Assembly: GCA_023395555.1 (NCBI GenBank) | Contig: JAEWYQ010000045.1 | Span: 1-29,951 of the forward strand | DNA: 29,951 nt | DNA from: Bacillota bacterium | GTDB lineage: Bacteria; Bacillota; Clostridia; Lachnospirales; Lachnospiraceae | Direction: 5' to 3' | In this document: positions 8,285-16,112 of the stretch, piece by piece | Position numbering within the stretch: position 1 is the stretch's first letter | How the letters are laid out: every line of letters begins with the position of its first letter | Position numbers and translations under genes: made by a program | The notes under the pieces: generated by a model | Database searches by the model: none | What the model saw: the letters and a program-made list of their open reading frames with translations, nothing else | What the model was told of the DNA's origin: nothing

Positions 8285-8572
8285 CTACTTGAAAAGTCTT
8301 CCAAACAGGGACTCCGAAGACTTCCCTCCATTGGTGGAATCAGAATAGGTCAGGCTGTCAATGCGGCCGTCAATATCAACCTCTCCCTTCTCCAGGGTGA
8401 GCCGGTTCACATGCAGTTCGCTTCCGCGAATCATCAGTATCCCCTGTTCCGTCTGCAGCAATACTTCTCCCGCATCAAAGGATAATACATCATTTACTCC
8501 GGTAATTGCCGCGTTTTTTCGTGCTATGATGTTCAATTTGTGCCCTTTTAGAATTTGTTGCTTGTCATCCAT
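8285..8572 (-). CDS. yabP: Sporulation protein YabP
   Basis: The 95-aa protein belongs to the YabP/YqfC family and is needed with YabQ for cortex assembly in the mother cell. It has the typical beta-rich core (HKLNIIARKNAAITGVNDVLSFD, GEVLLQTEQGILMIRGSELHV, then a Leu-Glu-Lys-Gly-Glu turn and GRIDSLTYSD). There is no signal peptide or membrane segment. A possible sigma-E promoter lies upstream at 8615-8645, and yabQ follows after nine bases. Length and order match the family. Confidence 0.92.
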   Translation of the reverse strand: MDDKQQILKGHKLNIIARKNAAITGVNDVLSFDAGEVLLQTEQGILMIRGSELHVNRLTLEKGEVDIDGRIDSLTYSDSTNGGKSSESLFGRLFK

Positions 8573-8592
8573 AGAAAAAAAGCCTCCTCATC

Positions 8593-8617
8593 CTTAAGAA
8601 TATCATATCTTCTTAAG
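8593..8617. repeat. 8-bp inverted repeat upstream of yabP
   Basis: CTTAAGAA (8593-8600) and TTCTTAAG (8610-8617) form a perfect inverted repeat with a 9-bp spacer, just upstream of the yabP ribosome site and overlapping the edge of the candidate -10. It could be a binding site or a leader hairpin. Its function is unknown. Confidence 0.4.
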
Positions 8618-8645
8618 TATATGAGAAGACTTTATAAATCATGAC
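8615..8645 (-). promoter_or_regulatory. Possible sigma-E promoter for yabP-yabQ
   Basis: On the minus strand CATATACTT (8615-8623) resembles the sigma-E -10 CATACAnT. GTCATGATT, 13 bp upstream (8637-8645), resembles the -35 GTCATATT but with one extra base. yabP and yabQ are sigma-E genes in Bacillus. The match is imperfect, so this is a suggestion. Confidence 0.4.
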
Positions 8646-8668
8646 GCTGCCAACTGCTTATGTTTTTT

Positions 8669-8908
8669 CTACAAGTATTTATAAAGCTCCTTTGCATCGT
8701 CCTTTCTTACGGTTTCCTGCACGTCCAGCACTTCCACTTTGACGGCTTTCTCACCAAAGCCGATTTCAATCACATCACCGGTCTTAACTGTTGCCGAGGC
8801 CTTGGCAGGCTTACCGTTAACCGTAACCCTGCCGGCATCACAGGCTTCATTTGCCACGGTACGGCGCTTAATCAGCCTGGACACCTTCAAAAATTTATCA
8901 AGTCTCAT
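8669..8908 (-). CDS. rqcP: RNA-binding S4-domain protein RqcP (YabO/HslR-like)
   Basis: RqcP works in ribosome-associated quality control with RqcH, helping poly-alanine tailing of stalled nascent chains on the 50S subunit. The 79-aa protein is almost entirely an S4 domain. It has the MRLDKFLKVSRLIKRRTVA opening, the GRVTVNGKPAKASATVKTGDVIEI hairpin, and a short C-terminal tail. I chose the ATG at 8908 because GGAGG lies seven bases upstream. The longer in-frame extension would read through the upstream inverted repeat. Its position between HU/mazG and yabP matches yabO in Bacillus. Confidence 0.9.
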   Translation of the reverse strand: MRLDKFLKVSRLIKRRTVANEACDAGRVTVNGKPAKASATVKTGDVIEIGFGEKAVKVEVLDVQETVRKDDAKELYKYL

Positions 8909-8962
8909 ACCTGATCCTCCATAACATGCACCTCGAAGGGTACATGCATTCTTCGAATGCAT

Positions 8963-8997
8963 AAAAAAAGCAATTGACACTTTATCCTGCCAATTGC
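8963..8997 (-). terminator. Intrinsic terminator between HU and rqcP
   Basis: On the minus strand GCAATTG (8991-8997) pairs with CAATTGC (8970-8976) across a 14-nt loop, followed by seven T's (8963-8969). It comes after the stronger HU terminator, so HU appears to have two tandem terminators, leaving rqcP with its own promoter. A further inverted repeat (TGCATTC/GAATGCA, about 8944-8960) follows. Confidence 0.6.
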
Positions 8998-9033
8998 CGG
9001 CTCATAGCTTCCTTTTAAAAATCCATTTAAAAA

Positions 9034-9083
9034 GGCTGTTTTAAAGACCTACACCCCAGAGAGACCCAGAATTTAAAACAGCC
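9034..9083 (-). terminator. Terminator of the HU gene
   Basis: A 12-bp perfect stem, GGCTGTTTTAAA (9034-9045) with TTTAAAACAGCC (9072-9083), has a 26-nt loop and a T-tract on the minus strand, 16 bp past the HU stop. A-tracts flank both sides, so it may also work in reverse. Confidence 0.8.
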
Positions 9084-9099
9084 CTTTTGCTTTTGCCTG

Positions 9100-9375
9100 T
9101 TATGCGTTGATAACATCCTTTAAAGCCTTGCCAGCTTTAAACTTCGGTGCCTTGGAAGCGGCAATTTCAATGGTTTCCTTTGTTAAAGGATTTCTGCCGG
9201 TTCTGGCGGGTCTTTCGGATACTTCAAAAGTGCCGAAGCCAACTAACTGAACCTTCTCGCCCTTGGTTAATTCCTCTGTAACTACATCGATGAAAGCCTT
9301 TAATGCCTTCTCAGAGTCCTTCTTGGAAAATTCCGTTTTTTCTGCGATTGCAGCAACTAATTCTGCTTTGTTCAT
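9100..9375 (-). CDS. hup: DNA-binding protein HU
   Basis: HU is a small histone-like dimer that bends and compacts DNA with little sequence specificity. The 91-aa protein has the complete family layout. The N-terminal helical dimer core is at residues 3-40, the GFGTFEV strand at 46-52, the DNA-embracing arm with RTGRNP at 58-63, and the C-terminal helix with [10 protein letters not shown]. An AGGAGGAG site precedes the ATG. It is monocistronic: a tandem pair of terminators follows. Confidence 0.97.
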   Translation of the reverse strand: MNKAELVAAIAEKTEFSKKDSEKALKAFIDVVTEELTKGEKVQLVGFGTFEVSERPARTGRNPLTKETIEIAASKAPKFKAGKALKDVINA

Positions 9376-9494
9376 GGATTAACTCCTCCTCTAAAGTGAT
9401 AATTTCATTTATTAAATCTTACGATTATTGTGCTTCCCTCTGCAAGTCATTTTGTTCCGCAGATGAGAACTCGTATAGATTCTACCCCCGCTTC

Positions 9495-10196
9495 TTAAGC
9501 TTGCGCGAAGATATCTACAAATCTATTTATAAACTTATTAGTGGCATTTGTCAAGGAATTTTCTGCATCTATTTGTAAAATACGAGATAAATTAACAACT
9601 CCGAACAGTACTTCGCCAATTTCCTCTTGAAAATCACGATTATTACCGGATTCTATCCCTTTTTCCAGCTCCTTCAGCCCCTGCTGCACCCTTTTCAATG
9701 CCTGCTCCAAACCTTCTGGATTCATCCCTGCTTTGGCCGCTTTTTTCTGGATTTTCTCCGCCCGGAGCATCGCGGGAAATGCCTTGGGGACCCCCAGAAG
9801 CTCCTTCACAATGTCATCCGATCCCTTCTCCTGCTTTTTGATCTCTTCCCAGTTCTTCAGTACTCCTTCCGAATCCTCCGCTACGGCGCCGCCAAAGACA
9901 TGGGGATGCCTGCGTATCATCTTCTCGGCTTCTCCGGTAATCACCTGATCTATGGTGAATTCCTGCTTCTCTTCCGCGATCACACTGTGAAGGGCAACCT
10001 GCAGCAGGACATCTCCCAGTTCCTCACAAAGATTGTCATTGTCCCTGTTATTGATTGCCTCAATGGTCTCATAGCATTCCTCCAGCAGACAGTTTCGGAG
10101 ACTCTCGTGAGTCTGTTCCCTGTCCCAGGGGCATCCCTCCTCACTTCTCAGCTTTCTGATGATATCCATAAATTCCTCAAAGCGATAGCCTGACAT
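9495..10196 (-). CDS. mazG: Nucleoside triphosphate pyrophosphohydrolase MazG
   Basis: MazG hydrolyses NTPs and dNTPs to monophosphates and pyrophosphate, clearing aberrant nucleotides and influencing (p)ppGpp levels in some bacteria. The first MazG domain carries CPWDREQT (22-29), the metal-binding EExxE (E39, E40, E43) and EELGD (58-62), then RHPHVFGG. A second, shorter MazG-like half follows (about 120-225). I chose the ATG at 10,196 (233 aa) because AAAGGAG lies eight bases upstream; the in-frame GTG nine bases earlier overlaps that site. Bacillus YabN carries an extra methylase domain that is absent here. Two tandem promoter-like sites lie upstream. Confidence 0.94.
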   Translation of the reverse strand: MSGYRFEEFMDIIRKLRSEEGCPWDREQTHESLRNCLLEECYETIEAINNRDNDNLCEELGDVLLQVALHSVIAEEKQEFTIDQVITGEAEKMIRRHPHVFGGAVAEDSEGVLKNWEEIKKQEKGSDDIVKELLGVPKAFPAMLRAEKIQKKAAKAGMNPEGLEQALKRVQQGLKELEKGIESGNNRDFQEEIGEVLFGVVNLSRILQIDAENSLTNATNKFINRFVDIFAQA

Positions 10197-10225
10197 GTCC
10201 GCCACTCCTTTTATCTATTGTATTC

Positions 10226-10241
10226 GTCTATCGACATTATA
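10226..10241 (-). promoter_or_regulatory. Proximal mazG promoter (extended -10), in a 16-bp direct repeat
   Basis: On the minus strand TGATATAAT (extended -10, TATAAT at 10,236-10,241) lies 40 bp before the mazG ATG, without a clear -35. The 16 bases at 10,226-10,241 recur exactly at 10,318-10,333, around the distal promoter. Confidence 0.5.
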
Positions 10242-10308
10242 TCACGGCCGCAAGCGTCCATGATATTGGCACTGCGTGCCAGGATGTGCACTCACTGCGT
10301 TCGGCACT

Positions 10309-10336
10309 GGGTATAATGTCTATCGACATTATACCC
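10309..10336. repeat. Perfect 12-bp inverted repeat at the distal mazG promoter
   Basis: GGGTATAATGTC (10,309-10,320) and GACATTATACCC (10,325-10,336) surround a 4-bp centre, so each strand contains TATAATGTC. Part of it is the second copy of the 16-bp direct repeat found at 10,226-10,241. It could be an operator or a hairpin at the transcript start. Confidence 0.75.
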
Positions 10337-10357
10337 ATAATACCCATAAAAATGCAA
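10328..10357 (-). promoter_or_regulatory. Distal mazG promoter
   Basis: On the minus strand TTGCAT (10,352-10,357) and TATAAT (10,328-10,333) are separated by 18 bp. The -10 lies inside the perfect inverted repeat, so a protein binding there would block it. Confidence 0.5.
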
Positions 10358-10389
10358 TAAGTGCCTGATATTTTGAGCAAAAATTATAG

Positions 10390-10406
10390 GGAAGCCGCGC
10401 TTCCCC
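10390..10406 (-). terminator. Probable spoVT terminator
   Basis: On the minus strand GGGAAGC and GCTTCCC form a 7-bp stem with a 3-nt loop, followed by TATAATTTTTG. The T-tract is interrupted, so termination is likely but perhaps not complete. Confidence 0.55.
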
Positions 10407-10508
10407 ACAATCTCAGTGCTTTTATCCTGCGTTGCATGCAACGTAGATGTTGCCCGCAACGGATACGCTGCCGGCAGTATCCCTTTGTCTTCTCTATTCT
10501 TTCGACAA

Positions 10509-11057
10509 CTACTGCTCCATCTGCCGTCCCAGGAAATTGGCGGCTGTTGCAGCCAGCTTAATTTCAAGATCCCCGAATTTTATCTTTGCCTCCTTGGTAA
10601 GGAAAATCACGGAACCAATGGCATCCCCCTCGCTGATGATGGGGATGACCGCCTGATAAGCAAATTCAGAATCATCATCATTCATAATGTGAATGTAGTT
10701 TTTCTCATCCTTGGACGCTACTATGGTTTCCCTCTCATTGATCGCTTCTTCCAGGTCATGGCTGATACTCTTGGTAAGCAGATCCTTCTTCGTGGTTCCT
10801 GCCACGGCAATAAACTGATCCTTATCCGTAATGACAACAATATGCCCCGTCGTCTGTGCCAGCGCATCCGCATACTGCTTGGCAAATTGTCCCAGCTCAC
10901 CGATGGGCGAATATTTCTTTAAGATAATCTCCCCTTCACGATCTGTAAAGATTTCCAGAGGATCGCCTTCACGAATTCTTAAGGTGCGGCGGATTTCCTT
11001 CGGAACCACGACGCGTCCAAGGTCATCTATTCTTCTTACAATACCCGTTGCTTTCAT
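10509..11057 (-). CDS. spoVT: Stage V sporulation protein T (AbrB-type regulator)
   Basis: SpoVT is a DNA-binding regulator that tunes sigma-G-dependent genes in the forespore, including germination genes. Residues 1-50 are the AbrB swapped-hairpin DNA-binding domain (MKATGIVRRIDDLGRVVVPKEIRR, ending EIILKKY). Residues 55-182 are the GAF-like sensing domain. The 182-aa length is standard. GGAGG lies ten bases before the ATG. The Csp-like subtilase pair lies directly upstream on the same strand, suggesting, without proof, that SpoVT may influence it. Confidence 0.96.
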   Translation of the reverse strand: MKATGIVRRIDDLGRVVVPKEIRRTLRIREGDPLEIFTDREGEIILKKYSPIGELGQFAKQYADALAQTTGHIVVITDKDQFIAVAGTTKKDLLTKSISHDLEEAINERETIVASKDEKNYIHIMNDDDSEFAYQAVIPIISEGDAIGSVIFLTKEAKIKFGDLEIKLAATAANFLGRQMEQ

Positions 11058-11198
11058 ATATGATCTTCCTCCATCTTACATGATTTTCTTCTACAGAAAA
11101 TATAATCGTAATTAACCGTTATATTTCTATCTGCTACTATTGTTTGTAAAATGGGAAAGTTTATACATTTAAATTAAATATTAATTTTAATACGTCGG

Positions 11199-12899
11199 CT
11201 ACGGGCTGATCCGCAGCATGTTGTAGGTATTAAAAAGATCGATAATTCCATAGCCCCAGTCCCGGTTGGGATAGGACAGATTGCTGCTCCGTCTGGCTCC
11301 CCGGATTAAAAAGTTTTTAATCACGACGGTGTCCATATTCGGCAGATTTCCCTGCACCACCCCCCATTCCAGCACAAGAGCCGCAATTCCCGCCGCATGG
11401 GCCGATGCCACTCCGGTTCCGGTGTAATTCGTAAACCCCCCGTCCAGATCCGGAGCCGCATAATTTACCCCCGGCGCAGCCAGCTCCGGCTTAATTACAT
11501 TGGACCTGGTATATCCCCTGCCCGCATTGACATAGAGGGTTCCGGTAATAGAATTATACGCCGTAACCGTGAGGGGTGTTGTTGACGTGCCGGGATCAAG
11601 GAGGGTGGAATAGATATCCGGCTGAATAAAATAAGTTTCAGTAGAAATCATATCCCCCATAGGCAGCCATATATGAAAGCTGCCGGGCAGCCCTCCCTGA
11701 CCGTATACCGTAAAGCGCCAGATTCCCGGCACCGCATTCCGAAATCGGATCAGAATGAACTGATCCCCGGTCCGAGTCTCCACCGTCTGATATTCCACAT
11801 AGATAACCGTCTCCTCAAAAATAAAGGAAACCTCCCTCCTCACCCTCAGACTTGGAGGAATTCTCGGAATATATTCCCCGGCCGGGGAACGGATATCAAT
11901 GCTGTAAATCCCCGGTGCATCTCCCCACAGCTCCATGGAGAATGCCCTGTCCTCTTCTCCGATATTCAGCTCCACCGTAGTGGTCTGACTCACCGGATCA
12001 ATGGTACCCCGGAAATGCCTCCCCCGGTTTCCTTCATTCCCCACCGCAATAGCAATGGACGTGTTGGGGAAATCCGCAAAAAGAGACAGCAGGGAGCCCA
12101 GAGAGGAATAACCGTCATGGGGCCCCTGGGACGTTCCTATGCCAAGACAAATGGAAATGGGACGATTAAGCTCCCTTGCCACCTGTACACAGTATTGAAC
12201 CCCCCACATAATAGAATTCTCCTGATAGCAGACAACTCCGTCGGGAATTGCATAAAAGTCCCGCAGATATTCCTTGGCCGGCATTAATTTCACGACAATA
12301 AGCTCGGCATCCGGCGCAACCCCCGCAAATCTTGCAGTCGGATTCTCCGTTCCGACCGCAACACCTGCAAGCATGGTTCCGTGCCCGTTCTCATCCGTAC
12401 TGGGCACTATCTCTAACGGATTTTCCGACTGAAGGGCCTGATTAATCTGCGCTCTGCGATATTCCGTGCCAAAACCCGTATCAAAAGGAAAATCCGGGCC
12501 CTGTACCGTCTGATCCCAGATCGCCTCAACCTTGGTGCTTCCGTCCTCTTTTTGGAATACCGGAAGCGTATAATCAATTCCCGTATCTACAATTCCGATC
12601 AGAACCCCTTCTCCCCGAAGATTAAATCCAGGGTAATTCCTCAGTTCTGTTACCGTGGAGGCCTCCAGTGCAGCCTCGCTGGCCAATCCGCATAAATAGG
12701 GCGTGATGGAAAAGCCGTACGCTCCAACCCCGCGGCCTTCCAGCTGGGCTACGGGAATATACAGAACGGCATAAATTTCATTCATAATCTGAACTGCAGC
12801 ATTAGGAATTTGCTGCAAAGCCTGCGGATTATTAAAATGATTGACAATCAGATCCGCATAGTCTTCACTGACAATCCTGGCTCTCTCCTCCTCCGTCAT
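11199..12899 (-). CDS. Csp-like S8 subtilase pseudoprotease (catalytic Ser replaced by Gly)
   Basis: This belongs to the subtilisin family of the clostridial germination-protease (Csp) type: no signal peptide, a short N-terminal prodomain-like part, a catalytic core split by a beta-rich insert (about residues 300-430), and about 566 aa. Numbered from the upstream GTG (12,911), the Asp (D109 in IVDTGIDY) and His (H177 in ENGHGTM) are present. The Ser motif reads TGTGVASAHAAG, with Gly500 (codon GGA at 11,412-11,414) where GTS is expected, so hydrolysis is unlikely. I prefer the ATG at 12,899 because GAGGTG precedes it. It follows an intact paralogue by about 50 bp. Inference: like CspC or CspA, it may regulate or bind rather than cut. 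Confidence 0.82.
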   Translation of the reverse strand: MTEEERARIVSEDYADLIVNHFNNPQALQQIPNAAVQIMNEIYAVLYIPVAQLEGRGVGAYGFSITPYLCGLASEAALEASTVTELRNYPGFNLRGEGVLIGIVDTGIDYTLPVFQKEDGSTKVEAIWDQTVQGPDFPFDTGFGTEYRRAQINQALQSENPLEIVPSTDENGHGTMLAGVAVGTENPTARFAGVAPDAELIVVKLMPAKEYLRDFYAIPDGVVCYQENSIMWGVQYCVQVARELNRPISICLGIGTSQGPHDGYSSLGSLLSLFADFPNTSIAIAVGNEGNRGRHFRGTIDPVSQTTTVELNIGEEDRAFSMELWGDAPGIYSIDIRSPAGEYIPRIPPSLRVRREVSFIFEETVIYVEYQTVETRTGDQFILIRFRNAVPGIWRFTVYGQGGLPGSFHIWLPMGDMISTETYFIQPDIYSTLLDPGTSTTPLTVTAYNSITGTLYVNAGRGYTRSNVIKPELAAPGVNYAAPDLDGGFTNYTGTGVASAHAAGIAALVLEWGVVQGNLPNMDTVVIKNFLIRGARRSSNLSYPNRDWGYGIIDLFNTYNMLRISP

Positions 12900-12949
12900 A
12901 TGACACCTCACAGTTTCCTCTTCCCAATTTTATCGTCTTCCCAAAAGCA

Positions 12950-14665
12950 CTATATCACGATTCCCGTACGCAGACTGTCGAATACATTGAAAACGTCCAA
13001 AATACCATAACCCCAGTCCCGGTTGGGATAATGGATATCGGCATCCCTCCGGGCCCCTCCCATTACCAGCTTCTTGAATTCAACCGTACTCATTCCCGGC
13101 AAATTGCCCTGGACAATGCCCCATTCCAGCACCATGGCCGCCACTCCCGTCGTATGGGCCGCCGAGGTACTGGTGCCGCTGTAGTTGCTAAAGCCCTGTT
13201 CCAGGTTGGGTCCGGTGATATCTACCCCCGGGGCGGCAATATTGGGCTTAATGACATCGCTCCTGGTATATCCCCGGCTGGCATTCGGATAGAGACTGTC
13301 ATCCTCATCATTATACGCTGTCACGGTAATGGGGATTTCTCCATTTCCGGCGGACAGAATCGTCACATAGGGATCCGAGTTTAGAAAAAAAGTATCCGAA
13401 GAGATAAAATTGGCCATGGGCAGCCAGATATTGAAGCCCAGATGCATATCCCCCCGCTCATATACATTAAACCGCCAAATTCCTGGGGTCGGGTTGCGAA
13501 AACGAACCAGAATCAACTGATCTCCGCTCTGTTCCTCCACCATCTGATAGTCCACATAAAGAACGGTCTCCTCGAAGATAAAGGAAATCTCCCGGTTTTC
13601 ATCCATGCCAACGGCTATTCTGGGAATGTATTCGCCGGAAGGGGAACGTATATCTATGGAAAAAACACTGGGGGAATTTCCCCATAGCTCCATGGAAAAT
13701 CCACTCTCGTTTTCTCCCACGTTAAGCTCCACCGTATCATAGCCGGTAGCGGTGTTGACCATACCGGAGTAATGCCGCCTTCCATTCCCTTCATTACCCG
13801 CGGCAATCACCAGAACCACCCCTGGTGAAGTGGCCACCAGAGAGAAATAATTGCTAAGAATTCCTGAGCCGTCATGTCCACCCTGGGAGGAGCCCAGAGC
13901 CATACATATGGCAATCGGCCGCCCCAGCTGGTACGCCGTACGCAGCAAATATTCTATTGCAAATAAAATATCATTCTCCTGAAAACACAGAGCCGATTCA
14001 GGAATCATAAAAAAGTTCTTAAGATATTGCTTTGCCGGTTTCACCTTAACTACAACAAATTCGGCTCCCGGCACAACTCCTGAGAAACTGCCTGCCGGAC
14101 CGCCTGTATTCACCGGATTTCCTCCGGCAATTCCTGCCACCATGGTTCCATGGCCGTTCTCATCCATGCTAGGAACAATCCCCAACGGATTTTCACTCTG
14201 CAAAGCCTCATTAATCCGCTCCCTGGTATATTCCGTCCCATAGGAACGTCCCTGTGGCGTAGGGCCCGTCTGAATCGTCTGATCCCAAATGGAAACGATC
14301 CTGGTCGTATTGTCGGCGTACTGGAAGATCGGGTTCGTATAGTCAATTCCCGTATCGATAAAGCCCAGCAGCACTCCCGTTCCCAGGAGATTAAAATTCG
14401 GAATGTTTCTAATTCTGAGTATGCCGGATGCCTCCAAGCTCTCAATGCTGATGGTGCCATACAGCCTGGGCATGACGGAATATCCCCAGTCCCGAATAAT
14501 TTGATTGGTGACCAGTGATACCGGAATATGCACCACTGCATGGAGAAAATTAATAATCTCAATATAGGCATTGGGAAAAGACCTTAATATATTCTCATCA
14601 CCACTGTATTCCACCAGCAGATCCGCAAAATCTTCACTTACAATCGGATTAACCCCATTCATCAT
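12950..14665 (-). CDS. Csp-like S8 subtilase with intact catalytic triad
   Basis: This is a subtilisin-family serine protease with Csp architecture. It has an N-terminal segment of about 90 aa, D104 (GFIDTGIDY), H172 (ENGHGTMVAG), the oxyanion Asn in AAGNEGN, a beta-rich insert, and S499 in SGTSTSAAH. There is no signal peptide. In clostridial spores CspB-type enzymes activate the cortex hydrolase pro-SleC during germination; that role is inferred here. Two adjacent ATGs (14,665 and 14,662) follow a GCAGGAAG site. The downstream paralogue has lost its Ser, so the two probably form an active/inactive pair. A weak sigma-G-like TGAATC with an AT-rich -10 lies near 14,745-14,780. Confidence 0.84.
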   Translation of the reverse strand: MMNGVNPIVSEDFADLLVEYSGDENILRSFPNAYIEIINFLHAVVHIPVSLVTNQIIRDWGYSVMPRLYGTISIESLEASGILRIRNIPNFNLLGTGVLLGFIDTGIDYTNPIFQYADNTTRIVSIWDQTIQTGPTPQGRSYGTEYTRERINEALQSENPLGIVPSMDENGHGTMVAGIAGGNPVNTGGPAGSFSGVVPGAEFVVVKVKPAKQYLKNFFMIPESALCFQENDILFAIEYLLRTAYQLGRPIAICMALGSSQGGHDGSGILSNYFSLVATSPGVVLVIAAGNEGNGRRHYSGMVNTATGYDTVELNVGENESGFSMELWGNSPSVFSIDIRSPSGEYIPRIAVGMDENREISFIFEETVLYVDYQMVEEQSGDQLILVRFRNPTPGIWRFNVYERGDMHLGFNIWLPMANFISSDTFFLNSDPYVTILSAGNGEIPITVTAYNDEDDSLYPNASRGYTRSDVIKPNIAAPGVDITGPNLEQGFSNYSGTSTSAAHTTGVAAMVLEWGIVQGNLPGMSTVEFKKLVMGGARRDADIHYPNRDWGYGILDVFNVFDSLRTGIVI

Positions 14666-14801
14666 GCTTCCTGCCGCCTTCCCTGCTCACTGCGCCAATC
14701 AGGGCTTATCGCCCTTACGCCTGCCGCACCGGCATAAAACTCTACTAATAATATATATAGAAAGAAAGAAAATTATGATTCATAACAACCTGAGAGAAGG
14801 G

Positions 14802-14856
14802 AAAAGCGGCTGCCCTCTACCGGATATACCGTGAGAGGCAGCCGCCCTTCCCTTCT
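14802..14856 (-). terminator. Large terminator hairpin after the NatB-like permease gene
   Basis: GCGGCTGCC (14,806-14,814) pairs with GGCAGCCGC (14,837-14,845), with a partly paired apical part (TCTaCCGG/CCGtgAGA). On the minus strand it is followed by TTTT and a pyrimidine run. Outer bases GAGAAGGG and CCCTTCTC extend the stem. It lies about 26 bp past the permease stop. Confidence 0.65.
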
Positions 14857-14881
14857 CTATTCTGTCTGCTCTTTTCGTTAA

Positions 14882-16108
14882 TTACGCATTAAACATAATC
14901 TTCTCGCTGTTAAATGCCTTTGTGATTAAAAATGTAATAACAGCTGCCAAAGCCGCAACCGTTGCCACCGTAACACCAAACTGTGCAAAGGTCAGTTCTC
15001 CCATCAGCAAATTCTGTATACTTACGGCGCTGTTGTAAACCGGGATTAAGAAGCTGGTCAGCTTACTGTCTCCTTTTCCCATATAAGTCATTATGCTTCC
15101 CAGAACAACTAAAATATAAGCCGGCATAACATAGGTATTGGCTTCCTTGGAGTTTCTCGCCAGGATGGCAATCAAGGCAACCACGGCCACATAGAGATAC
15201 ACCACAGCGATCATAATCACCAGAAGCATAAGAATCTCAACCGGAGTAAAACTCAATCCCATCCCATCCAGGGCCCCGTCGGTAATGCCATTCATCAGGA
15301 GGGGCATTGCGGCAACAATGGACACCACATACACTGCCGCTGATATGCTGGACAGGATTGCCAGCGAGATCAATTTACCCAGTACAATCTCTCCCCGCTT
15401 GATGGGAGATACCAGCATACTGGACATGGTTCCGCGCTCCTTCTCCCCGGTAATTGCATCCACGCCAAGTCCCATGGCTCCGGCGAAGAGCATCATATTG
15501 ATCAGGAAAGGCACCATCATCCCCAGCATACGCCCGTTCTGCTTCTTCTCGTCTACAATAACGGAGCTGGAGGGGTCCCTGTCGATATAGAAGACCTGAA
15601 GCTGTTCCAGATTGCCCAGGCGCTGCTCCAGCTTCACCTGCTGATAAACATTTAATACACTGCCCACAAAATTCTCCCTGGCTGCACTGGAGTAATCCTC
15701 TGCCGTATTATAAAAGGTCTTGACCTCCGGGATGGGATCGCCCGCCGCCTGATAGGAATGAAGCATGTCTGTAAAGCCTTCTTCAAATACCACTAACAGA
15801 TCAATGCTGCCATTCAGAATCCCATCCTTAATATGATCCGTTTTCTCGGATGCTTCCAGATATTTTATATCGGCCCGGTATCCGACGGCAGTGATGCTGT
15901 CCTCCAGATCCTCCGGCGCATTCTGTATATATACGGAAGGTACGTGCTCCTCAATATCATTCATCATATTGCTCAGCAGCGTTCCCATAATGGAATACAT
16001 ACCAACCATCATAATAGCCGGCATAATGAAAAGGCTGAAGATCAGCTTCTTATCATGAAATACTCTGGACAATTCCTTTTTTATTATGTTTTTCGTTCCG
16101 TTCATCAT
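14882..16108 (-). CDS. ABC-2 transporter permease, NatB/CcmB-like exporter subunit
   Basis: This is the membrane subunit of an exporter paired with the ATPase directly upstream. The protein has one N-terminal membrane segment (about residues 20-45 from the chosen start), a large extracytoplasmic domain of about 150 aa, and six hydrophobic segments in the C-terminal half. The cytoplasmic loop GVDAITGEKERGTMSSMLVSPIKRGEIVLGK is the ABC-2 coupling motif. This layout is typical of NatB (Na+ export) and related drug or peptide exporters; the substrate is unknown. I chose the ATG at 16,108 because GGAGGAGG precedes it and it avoids overlap with the ATPase gene. Confidence 0.86.
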   Translation of the reverse strand: MMNGTKNIIKKELSRVFHDKKLIFSLFIMPAIMMVGMYSIMGTLLSNMMNDIEEHVPSVYIQNAPEDLEDSITAVGYRADIKYLEASEKTDHIKDGILNGSIDLLVVFEEGFTDMLHSYQAAGDPIPEVKTFYNTAEDYSSAARENFVGSVLNVYQQVKLEQRLGNLEQLQVFYIDRDPSSSVIVDEKKQNGRMLGMMVPFLINMMLFAGAMGLGVDAITGEKERGTMSSMLVSPIKRGEIVLGKLISLAILSSISAAVYVVSIVAAMPLLMNGITDGALDGMGLSFTPVEILMLLVIMIAVVYLYVAVVALIAILARNSKEANTYVMPAYILVVLGSIMTYMGKGDSKLTSFLIPVYNSAVSIQNLLMGELTFAQFGVTVATVAALAAVITFLITKAFNSEKIMFNA

Positions 16109-16112
16109 GATA

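Larger units (their letters stand above)
10256..10508. other. mazG-spoVT intergenic stretch with hairpins, no gene seen
   Basis: This stretch holds regulatory and repeat elements rather than a gene. It has a GGCAC/GTGCC hairpin near 10,268-10,280, an exact 12-bp inverted repeat (10,309-10,336), and the spoVT terminator (10,390-10,406). A hairpin-rich block follows at 10,428-10,490 (GTTGCATGCAAC, GTTGCC/GCAAC, GGATAC/GTATCC). Reading frames crossing it lack ribosome sites. Confidence 0.6.

Noticed and set aside
11058..11198. Sigma-G promoter for spoVT
   Set aside because: The AT-rich upstream region has TGTATA and CATTTTA, but with only about 8 bp between them, so no acceptable pair was found.
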